A stretch of 64,000 nucleotides of DNA from Porphyra umbilicalis (Eukaryota; Rhodophyta; Bangiophyceae; Bangiales; Bangiaceae): contig KV918789.1 in the NCBI GenBank assembly GCA_002049455.2, forward strand, positions 248,001-312,000, given 5' to 3'. The notes below the pieces were generated by a model. The model searched no databases and was not told the origin of the DNA. It saw only the letters and a list, made by a program, of their open reading frames with translations. Shown here piece by piece: positions 55,070-64,000 of the stretch (positions within the stretch are counted from its first letter, which is position 1; the number at the start of each line of letters is the position of its first letter). Both the position numbers and the translations under genes were made by a program.

Positions 55070-55616
55070 TGTTGGAACGTCATGCTCAACGCCGCTGTAA
55101 GCCCTCCTGCTGTAAAAAGCAAAATTCAAGAAACCAGGTATCGACAGGGTTCGAACCCCCGACTCCCGGACGCGACCCGAAGGTCACGCCTAATGAGAGT
55201 GGGTGCCTTACTTCCCACTAGGCTACCCATGCGACTTCCTCGCGGTTTGGTGACCGCTGGTGCATTCGACATTTGTACCCGTGCGATTTTGAGTGAACAT
55301 TTTGCGATTTCACATTTTTTGTTCTTGCGCCTCTGATGCTTTGACTTGCGTGGGCTTTGCTTTGATCCCTGATCCTTTGATTTGGTGAGCGTTTTGATTT
55401 AGAGTGTGGGCGGGCGCGTGCGCGGGCGAGCTGCTTGGGCTGCGTGGTGGGCTTGAGTGCTCCGACTTGGACTACTTGAGGAGTGCCCTTGATGGGAAGA
55501 GGGGCGCTTTGGAGAGACAACCAACAAAAGCACGTTCGCACACATACACAAAAGCTCAAGCCACTCAAACACTTCACCGTGGTCCCCCCAACCCCTATCC
55601 CCACTGCGATTCAACA
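55070..55616 (+). repeat. Copia array LTR3 (shared)
   Basis: 547 bp; 3' LTR of copy 2 and 5' LTR of copy 3. tRNA-like boxes near 55,148-55,225. Confidence 0.95.
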
Positions 55617-55780
55617 GGTTCTGGGCCCAGAGCCGGGGCTGTGACAAGAGCAAGGCGTGTCGGCTGGGGTCGCGGCGGTCGCGGCAAGTGCGAAGAGGAC
55701 GAGGTCAAGGTGGTTCAAAGACGTGACGGTCAAGGCGCAAGGCTCGGCAAGATCGGGACGCGCTACGACAAGCAGGCATC

Positions 55781-58700
55781 ATGGACGGAGGCGCTGCCGG
55801 CATGGGCGGCATCAAGATTGACAAGTTGACGGAGACGAACTTCCACGAGTGGCGCCAGCGGATCAAGATGATCCTGGCGCTGCGCGATCTGGAAGACATG
55901 CTTGACGAAGACGGCAAGCCGACGGACGCGGAGGACCGCGAGTTGGCGGTGTGGAAGCGTCGAGACACGAAGGCGAGCGCCATCATCGGGCTCACCCTTG
56001 GGTCCGAGCAGCTCGAGCACGTGTCGGGGTGCAAGACGACGGCGGAAATGTGGTCGACCCTGCAAGGCGTCTTCCAGCGCAATAGTTTGATGAACAAGAT
56101 GAAGGCGCGACGCGAATTCTACATTGTCGCGATGAACGTCGGCGAGGGCATGCTGGGCTATATCAACCGCGTGCGCAACCTCAGCGAGAACCTCAAGGCC
56201 ATGGGCGGCGAGGTGACGGAGATGGATGTCGCCATGGGCGTTCTCAACAGGCTGACGTCAAAGTATGAGAGCCTGCTGGTGGCTCTAGACGCCAAGGGTG
56301 AGGACGAGCTAAGCCTCGATTTTGTCAAGAGCCGCTTGCTTCAGGAGGAGCGGCGTCAGGCGGACAAGTCACCGGCGATCAAGCGCATTGGTGACATGGC
56401 ACTCGTCGGCGCCAACTATCGAGGTCAAGGCCGCCGTGGTGACCTTTCCACGATCGAGTGCTACTACTGCCACAAGTTTGGGCACATCGCTCATGATTGC
56501 CCAGAGCTCAAGGCCAAGAAGCAGAGACTATACAAGGTGGCCGCGATTGCGGCTGATGACGGTAGCGACAGCGACGACGCCATCTGTCTCGTTGGCAACG
56601 CGGATGACAACGATGACACTTCCAAGTCGTGGCTTGTCGACTCTGCGGCGTCTGCACACATGTGCTGGATGCGTGCGTGCTTCGATGACTACAAGACGAC
56701 CACGGGACGGAGCGTCACGATGGGTGACAAGGGGTCCGTGGCAACGGCGGGCGTCGGAACCGTCGTCCTCAATGTCATCGTTCAAGGCAAGACGCGAGAG
56801 ATCAAGTTGGAGGAGGTGCTCCATGTTCCCACTATGGGCTTCAACCTCATGTCGGTCGGCATGATGGAGGAACGCGGTGTGGAAGCGTCTTTCAAGCGCG
56901 ATAAGTCCATCATCAAGATGAACGAGAAGATTGCTGCGTGTGGCACGCGTAAGAACGGGCTCTACCACCTGGACATGGCCCCACTGTCAAATGTTGCTGC
57001 GGTGGCCTCTCTGCATCTATGGCATGAGCGTCTTGGCCACGTGAGCGTGGCCGGCGTCAAGAGGATGATCAAGAACAAGGACGTAGACGGACTCAAGTGC
57101 ACTTCCATGGTGGTCAAGGACATCTGCGAGCCGTGCGTGTACGGCAAGGCGGCAATGACGCCTATGCCTAGCGCAAGAGGCTTGCGTGTGACCAAACGGC
57201 TCCAGCTCGTGCACTCGGACCTCGGTGGACCTATGTCAGAACCCTCTCGTGGCGGAGCGCTCTACTTCGGCACGTTCACCGACGACTTCTCCCGCTGGAC
57301 GGACGTGGTCTTCTTGCAAAAGAAGAGCGATCTTCTCGCGGAGTACAAGAAGTGGCTGACCAAGGCACAGCTGCACACCGGCAACAAACTCAAGGTGCTC
57401 CGGTCCGACAACGGCGGCGAGTACGTGTTGTCCGCATTCAAGGCACTTCACGATGAGAACGGCACGACGCACGAGACGACGGTGCCCGACACGCCGCAGC
57501 AGAACGGGGTTGCTGAGCGACTCAACCGAGTTCTCGTGGAGATGGCTCGCACCATGATGCGACACAAGGACGTCGACCAGGATCTTTGGGCGGATGCCAT
57601 CAAGACGGCGGTCTACATCAAGAACCGCGTCACCAGCCGTGCGCTTCCCGTAGGCAAGACGCCTCATGAGCTATGGACCGGGAACAAGCCCGACGTAAGC
57701 CACATGCGGGTGTTTGGGTCAACATGCTGGGTGGTACTGCACAAGAGCCACGTCGATGGCGAGTTCGGAGACAAGGCGGAAAAGGGCATTTTCGTGGGCT
57801 ATCCCGACGGCAGCAAGGCGTACAAGGTCATCCTCGACGACGGCAAGGTCGTCGAGGCACGAAGCGTCGTTTTCGCCGAGAACAACTCAAGCAAGGTTGC
57901 AGATGTTCCAGAGGACTCACCCGTGGACGAAGTCGTGGAAGGCGAGACGGGCTTGGATTCCGGCAGCGACGACCAAAACGTCGACGCTGAAGACGACCAA
58001 GACGTCTACGCTGAAGATGACTGCGGAGACGACCAGCAAGATGATGGCTCGGACAAATCGGCAGACGACAATCAAGGTTCTGCCGGATCTCAAGACACGC
58101 TGCGTCGGAGCGGCAGATCGCGGAGGCCGCCGGTTGAGTACTGGCGTCCAGTGAGCCTCGTTGCTCACGAGGCTCCCATGACGTATGGGCAAGCAGTTCA
58201 AGGACAAGAGTCGACCAAATGGCGGGCCGCAATGGACCAGGAGATGGAATCTATCCGCAAGAACAAGACATGGCGTTTGACGGATCGCCCGGTCGGCCGA
58301 CGCGTGCTCAAGGGCAAGTGGGTTGACAAGGTCAAGGAAGAGCTGGACAAGGTCGGGAACAACACGACGCGGCACAATGCGCGCCTGTGCTTCATCGGCA
58401 ATCGGCAGATCAAGGGGCTTGACTTCAACGAGACGTTTGCGCCGGTGGCCAAGTTCACTACCATCCGATGCATCCTGGCGATAACGGCGGCGAACGGGTG
58501 GGAGCTGCATCAGATGGACGTCAAGACGGCATTCCTCAACGGCGACCTTGACGAGGAGGTCTACATGGAGCAGCCAGACGGCTATGTCGATCCGACGTAT
58601 CCTGACAAGGTGTGTCGTCTCCTTCAAGCGCTGTATGGGCTTAAGCAAGCTCCCAAGATGTGGTACGCCAAGCTCGACGCCTTCCTCAAGTCGCAAGGGT

Positions 58701-59731
58701 TTGACAACATCGACCCGGATGCCTGCCTCTACCTCCAGATGGATGACGGTGAGATCATCATCGTCCTGGTGTACGTCGACGATCTTCTTCTGGTCGGGTC
58801 GAGCATGGAGGCGATTAACAAAATCAAGAAGGCGCTTTGCAAGCGCTTCGAGATGAATGACTTGGGCGAGGCAAAGGTCATCCTCGGGCTAGAGATCAGG
58901 CATGACAAGACGTTGGGCACCCTCAAGCTGTCGCAGGGCAAGTACGCGGGACAAGTGCTCGAGAAGTTCGGTATGGCGGAGTGCAACCCGACCGCGACTC
59001 CGTTGGAGGTCGGGCTGCAGCTGGCTAAGTCGAAGAAGAGCGACGAGTCTCTTCCTTATCGCGAGGCCGTCGGAAGCCTGATGTACATGATGGTCGGGAC
59101 GCGTCCTGATCTCGCCTTTGCGGTCGGCAAGCTAAGCCGTTTCGTGTCGGGCTACGGGAAGGAGCACTGGGCGGCTGTGAAGCGCGTCCTCCGATATGTC
59201 AAGGGGTCTGTCGACAAGGGCCTGGTCTACAACAAGTCCGCGTCGGGCATCCTCCAAGGTTTCAGCGATGCCAACTGGGCAGGTGACTACGAGACGCGGC
59301 GGTCTACGACGGGCTTCATGTTTATCTTTGGCGGGGCGGCCGTCAGCTGGGCTTCGAAGTTGCAGAAGACGGTGGCGCTATCTACCATGGAGGCGGAGTA
59401 CATGGCTCTTTGCGAGGCCAGCAAGGAAGCTGTTTGGCTCGACAAGCTCATCCAACGCGTCACCATGCTCGTGACGCAGTAGGACAACTTGGTTGGGCAG
59501 GTTAACATCAAGGTCGACAACAGCGGCTGCATCGACTTCGCCAAGAATCCCGTCGAGCACAAGCGCACCAAGCACATCAACATTCGCTACCACTTTGTGC
59601 GGGATGCGATCACGACGGACAAGGTCATCCTCGAGCACTGCCCAACGGACGAGATGGCGGCAGACCGGATGACGAAGGAGCTCGCCAAGGTCAAGCACGA
59701 CAAGCATGTCAAGACGATGGGCATGTGTTGA
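55781..59731 (+). CDS. Copia gag-pol polyprotein, copy 3, in-frame TAG
   Basis: Same architecture; TAG at 59,480-59,482, final stop 59,729-59,731. Private changes include Lys for Met in KRDKSIIK and Gln for Pro in VGQVNIK. It shares VEASFKRD with copy 2 against VEVSYKRD in copy 1, and TSKYESLL with copy 1, so the three copies show mosaic sharing of variants. Confidence 0.93.
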
Positions 59732-59896
59732 CTTCAAGTGCGCGCCATAAATACATCCGGATGTATGTACATTGCTCCTCCAAGACGGCTATGACGGGCG
59801 GCATCGGATTTGGGACGTCAAGATTCTAGGCGGACTTACTTCTCAACAAGTACTTCAAGGGCGGTCAGCTGTCAGGCGGCGTCAAGCAAGGGGGCG

Positions 59897-60442
59897 TGTT
59901 GGAACGTCATGCTCAACGCCGCTGTAAGCCCTCCTGCTATAAAAAGCAAAATTCAAGAAACCAGGTATCGACAGGGTTCGAACCCCCGACTCCCGGACGC
60001 GACCCGAAGGTCACGCCTAATGAGAGTGGGTGCCTTACTTCCCACTAGGCTACCCATGCGACTTCCTCGCGGTTTGGTGACCGCTGGTGCATTCGACATT
60101 TGTACCCGTGCGATTTTGAGTGAACATTTTGCGATTTCACATTTTTTGTTCTTGCGCCTCTGATGCTTTGACTTGCGTGGGCTTTGCTTTGATCCCTGAT
60201 CCTTTGATTTGGTGAGCGTTTTGATTTAGAGTGTGGGCGGGCGCGTGCGCGGGCGAGCTGCTCGGGCTGCGTGGTGGGCTTGAGTGCTCCGACTTGGACT
60301 ACTTGAGGAGTGCCCTTGATGGGAAGAGGGGCGCTTTGGAGAGACAACCAACAAAAGCACGTTCGCACACATACACAAAAGCTCAAGCCACTTAACCACT
60401 TCTCCGTGGTCCCCCATCCCCTATCCCCACTGCGTTACAACA
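59897..60442 (+). repeat. Copia array LTR4
   Basis: 546 bp; similar to LTR2/3 over most of its length, but its last ~60 bp diverge (for example CTTAACCACTTCTCCGTGG, and TGCGTTACAACA at the end). Followed by the AGACG duplication. Confidence 0.95.
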
Positions 60443-60447
60443 AGACG

Positions 60448-62117
60448 TCCTCGGCCGGTGCCGCTGCGCAGTGGCCGGGGGTGATGAACCTGTCAGCGTC
60501 CGCCTATCAGCGCCCTTTGTTTGGGAACCGACCGTCAGGCCGTGTGTGCCCGTCTGAGGGGCTCAGGCGTCACGCGCATGCCCGGTTAGAGTGCGAGTGT
60601 GTGTGCTTGTCCTCCCCGCCGCAGCAAAGCTAGTCGCAGAGGGGAGATGACCGCTCTGCCTTTTTCCTCAGCGCCCGGGACTAGTCTCCGATACCCGACC
60701 TTATCTATCCTCTCAGGTGGCGACCGCTCTCTCCCCGCCGTACCTCACGCCCCGCCGCAGTCCACCTACGCGCCCAGCCTGCGCACGACATGCGGTCCTA
60801 CTCTCCCCTGAGCGGGCACGGTGCCCGTCCCAGTTTACATCCCTCACGAACAACGGTGCCCACGCATGGGCGACCCCGTCCGTGTTCAGTCGCTCCGAGT
60901 CATCTGCCCCCGCCAGCCTGTGCCCGGGCAGCCTTGTTGCATGCCTGTATGGTGAATAGTGAGAAACCGTCGCCGCCGTATGGCGCCCGCGCGTGGGCTC
61001 GACTGTGGTGGCTCGACCAGCAGTGTGAGTGTCGAGTAGGTGCAGCAAATATCGTTTCTTCTCCGTACTTCCCCCGGCCTCCCGCGCTCACATTTACGTA
61101 CCCCCCAGGCGCTGCTCGCCCTCTCTCCGGTCTCCTCATGCGTGCACCCTCGGGCATCCGCCCCAGTGCGTGCCCCTAGCACGCCCCGGTTGTGGGGATG
61201 AGGAGCAGACCGTGTTCCTCTCCGGCACCCACGAAAGCCAGACTGGGAGTTATGCTGTTGCTGCGGGCCACGGTGGCGCTACGTGAGAGCACGAGCGCAC
61301 GGGGAGGCGCCAGAGCGATGGGCACTGAAGGACACGTGGCGGAGTCGCGTGGAAGCGGGGGCGCGCGGAGCGCGCCGTCGGGTGTGAACATTGGGGGCCA
61401 GCCTGGGCAACAGGCCGGCACATGAGTGAGCGAGGGCCAGATGGCCGACCACGGCACAGCTGGTGGGTAGAAAAACCGTGGGTGGTGAGGGAAGACAGGA
61501 GAGAGACAAACAAACAAGAAAGACACCGCCACCACACAACCCATTCTCTCAACACAGAGGCCGTTGCGGAGGTCAGGGGAAGGGGGCTGCTACAGACGCA
61601 GCTGCCGCGCGCGCCGTAGCACAAGTTCGCTGATGTCGACCGGGTACGCACGTTCGTGTGCCTTGGCTGTTACGAAGAAGGACGGCGGGGGACTGTTGGA
61701 GCGACTTGCAGTATGGGAGGACCGCAGTGTCATACCAGGGGTGAGACGCTGCAGACCGTGGTATGCCTTTTTTCCGCCAAAGCTGTTCACTGGACCCCAA
61801 GCTCTCTTTCATCAATCGCAGCACGGACCACTGTGGCGTATGCATTGACAAAGGCGTCGCGGGGGTCAGATGCTCATTGCTGACTCGCGTGCTCCATCGT
61901 CGTCATGATCGCGCCAAATCGAGCATCCCACTAGAGCAGCGAATTCTTACAATGGGGTGCTACAAGTCACAATGCCCTCTGCAGACGGCACCGGGAGAAA
62001 TTCCCAGTTTCGCCTCTACCGCGAAACTGAGTGAAACTGGGTGAAACTGGGCACGCCCTCTGGCCGCGCGCCCGCGCACCGTCGGCGCCCTGACGTCGTC
62101 AGCTGCGCAGTGGTGAC
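60448..62117. other. No supported gene
   Basis: Host sequence of mixed composition. Open frames (for example 61,176-61,544 minus, 61,250-61,651 minus) are Pro/Ser/Leu-rich without recognisable domains. 62,020-62,050 holds three short GTGAAACTGG repeats. Nothing else stands out. Confidence 0.35.
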
Positions 62118-62498
62118 TAGGGTTGCACACGACGCCCGGGGGCGGGGGCGTCAGGGGCGCGCGACGGATAAGACGCCTTACTGACGCCCCATTAGGCAGC
62201 CAAAACGCCCTCGCGACGCCCCAAGTAGCACCCTCAATACTCGTAATATAAGTTAAGTGGCACCCATACTATGCTCTCATATGTAATGTTTGTATCAAGA
62301 CTGGGTGCCAGTCCTCAACCAAGGTGCACAGCCGCCACCTGCTGAATCATGTTGACCCCCCTGAACACTTTCTCTTCGCGACGCCTTGCTGACGCCCTTT
62401 TGAGTTGGGGCGATAGGGGCGCACGACGCCCAAATGACGCCCTGGTGACGCCCTTAGCGACGCCCTTAACGACGCCCCGGGCGTTCTGAGCAACCCTA
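62118..62498. mobile_element. hAT-like miniature element with GACGCCC repeats
   Basis: 381 bp. Ends TAGGGTTGCACACGACGCCC and GGGCGTTCTGAGCAACCCTA are imperfect 20-bp inverted repeats of the TAGGGTTGC hAT type. GACGCCC recurs at least six times near the right end and several times near the left. No coding capacity. An 8-bp target duplication could not be seen, since a second copy abuts the right end. Confidence 0.65.
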
Positions 62499-62499
62499 G

Positions 62500-62805
62500 T
62501 AGGGTTGCACACGACGCCCTTATTTCGGGGGCGTCCGGGGCGCGCGACGGATACGACGCCTTACTGACGCCCCATGCGGCAGACAGAACGCCCTCACGAC
62601 GCCGCAAGTAGCACCCTCAGTATTTACAAGGTGGTTAATAGGGCACCCATATTGTGCACTCATATGTCATCTTCTGTGTCAAGACTGGGTGCCTGTCCCC
62701 AACCAAGGTGCACAGCCGCCACCTGCTGAATCATGTAGGCCCCCCTGAAAAATTTCTCTTCGCAACGCCTTGCTGACGCCCTTTTGAGTTGGGGCGTTAG
62801 AGCAC
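62500..62805. mobile_element. Second, truncated copy of the miniature element
   Basis: Starts with the same TAGGGTTGCACACGACGCCC at 62,500, 382 bp after the first, and aligns to it until GTTGGGGCGTTAG near 62,805. The GACGCCC-rich right end is missing. Internal substitutions show the copies are not recent duplicates. Confidence 0.65.
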
Positions 62806-63359
62806 ACACAACAACGTCTTCCCCAAGTCCGAATGTGTATACGTGTCAGAAACGTGGCTCCCAAATGCTCCACATGGCTCCATTTAAAGTCTATCCCATT
62901 CTATTAGACACCTGGTGTTTTGGAGCCTATCGTTGGCGTGCTTCCTCTAAACGGTTTCAAACTTTGTAGGAACCTTCGATGACGGGTTCCGCGTGAGCAC
63001 ACCAAAAATCACGTTGAGAAGCGCAGTTCATCGGCCACTGTGGTGTGTACACCTCCGGCGGCATCGATCTGGTCACACCGATACCGTCTGTTCCGGACCA
63101 TCTCAGATTTGGTCAAATCCGATTCGAACTTGATCCCAACTTGAGGGGCTACTTTACTCAGATTCAAAGAGACAAGAGATCAGCACGCGATGCTCCCGCG
63201 ACCACATCCAAGGATCGTCGATGCCGGAAGCGCCGCGCATCATAAATTGAAGCGCTGGCGCCAAGCAAGCCGTCTTGACATGCTAAAATCTGTGCCTCCC
63301 TCAAAACATTTCTCTGTCAACGCCCAAATCAAAGCATGCCCACGCCGACAAAGTCCCAT
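62806..63359. other. No supported gene
   Basis: AT-richer sequence without domain-like frames or RNA motifs. It probably forms the 3' flank of the minus-strand transposase at 63,360. Confidence 0.35.
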
Positions 63360-64000
63360 TCACTCCACGTCCTCCTCATCCTCGTCCCCCTCATCCTCGC
63401 CATCCTCATCACTGGAGCTACAACCGTTCACACCGTCCGCCTCAGCGTCCACCAGCTCGATGTCCATCTCATAGGCACGGTCCTCCACCGCCGCCCTCAT
63501 GGCGGCCATGTCCATGTAGTAGTCCTCCATGCTGATGGCGTGGTCCTCGAACTTCGCCCAGATTGCTGCCGACATCTTGTTAAACTCCACGTCGACGAGC
63601 TCCTGGAGACGCCTAAGGTTGAGAGTGACGTTGGCATAGCGCAGTGCAACCTTTACGGTGCCCCACACCATCTCAATTGGGTTGAGCTCTGATTATGCCA
63701 CAGGAGAGAAGCTGATTGAGACGTCAAACTCCTCCGACAAGTCTTGCACCAAGTAGCGTGGTGTCGGGCGATGCTTGGCGGCCTGGGCGCGCATTAGCGC
63801 CACAATCTTGGCTTGGCGCCACGTAGGCGGCCAGTTGGTCGGTGCCGCGTCGTGCTCCTCGCGCCAATCAGCCAGTTGGCTCTTCTTCATCGATGAATTA
63901 GCCGGTCGGGATTCCTCGGTCAGCTTCATATGGTAGGGAGCTCGGTCGACGACAAGCACCTCACCGCCAATATTGGGAAGCACTTGGTCTTGAAGCCACT
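63360..64000 (-). pseudogene. Tc1/mariner-type DDE transposase, partial, one stop
   Basis: Runs off the right edge; its N-terminus is outside the window. The first readable residues, WLQDQVLPNIGGEVLVVDRA then PYH, match the second catalytic block of DDE_3 (Tc1/mariner/IS630) transposases. SELNPIEMVWGTVK holds the catalytic Glu. TAA at 63,693-63,695 sits just before SELNPIE, where the family usually has a Tyr or His. The frame then stays open to 63,360, ending in an acidic Asp/Glu tail. One substitution therefore inactivates it. Confidence 0.8.

Larger units (their letters stand above)
45416..60442 (+). mobile_element. Tandem Ty1/copia array: four LTRs, three internal regions
   Basis: The unit of 4,827 bp repeats head to tail with shared LTRs. 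The whole 15-kb block is flanked by one perfect target duplication AGACG (45,411-45,415 and 60,443-60,447), and no duplication separates the inner copies. The internal regions are almost identical. The two outer LTRs are the divergent ones: LTR1 carries several private substitutions and LTR4 differs in its last ~60 bp. This is the pattern expected from unequal exchange between LTRs of a single insertion. Confidence 0.95.

Noticed and set aside
45416-60442. Three independent copia insertions side by side
   Set aside because: There are only four LTRs for three interiors, no target duplications between units, and one AGACG pair around the whole array.

Overview
The window is eukaryotic nuclear DNA, very GC-rich in its unique parts and dominated by transposable elements. 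The evidence is two Ty3/gypsy chromoviruses, several Ty1/copia elements, hAT-like, PIF/Harbinger and Tc1/mariner DNA transposons, a histone H3 gene, CCAAT and TATA motifs, and long CCG/poly-C tracts. The host is probably a compact, GC-rich alga. A bangiophycean red alga (Porphyra/Pyropia type) would fit, but nothing here proves it.

Layout. 1.2-3.35 kb is a 484-bp tandem array. 3.6-4.7 kb (minus) encodes a CCHC zinc-knuckle protein. 6.3-7.4 kb (minus) encodes a secreted cysteine-rich protein whose frame breaks in a G run. 7.4-9.8 kb is low-complexity GC. 10.97-12.56 kb is a PIF/Harbinger transposase lacking its second catalytic Asp. 12.8-14.0 kb is a duplicated CCG/proline-rich unit separated by a 458-bp inverted-repeat element. 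14.3-14.8 kb is a decayed ~164-bp tandem repeat.

14,971-30,862 is gypsy element 1 (target duplication GGTGG). It carries three nested insertions: a deleted copia (15,625-19,538, duplication GAGCC) and two hAT-like elements (22,107-22,905 and 28,556-29,308, 8-bp duplications). It also has an antisense gene of unknown function between pol and the 3' LTR. Just beyond it, 31,495-31,908 encodes a histone H3 variant with Arg where K9 and K27 should be. 32.0-35.1 kb is minisatellite-rich. A gene at 35.2-36.0 kb is split by gypsy element 2 (35,982-44,952, minus, duplication CACTT).

45,416-60,442 is a head-to-tail copia array of four LTRs and three internal regions, nearly identical, with one target duplication (AGACG) around the whole array. 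Its LTRs carry antisense tRNA-like A and B boxes. The right end holds hAT-like miniature elements (62.1-62.8 kb) and a Tc1/mariner-type DDE transposase running off the window.

The best candidates for something undescribed are: the H3 variant without K9/K27; the antisense gene of the chromovirus family; a DIRS-like tail after the chromodomain of its pol; the tRNA-like cassette in copia LTRs; and the single-site copia concatemer. All motif and family assignments were made by eye, without database searches.
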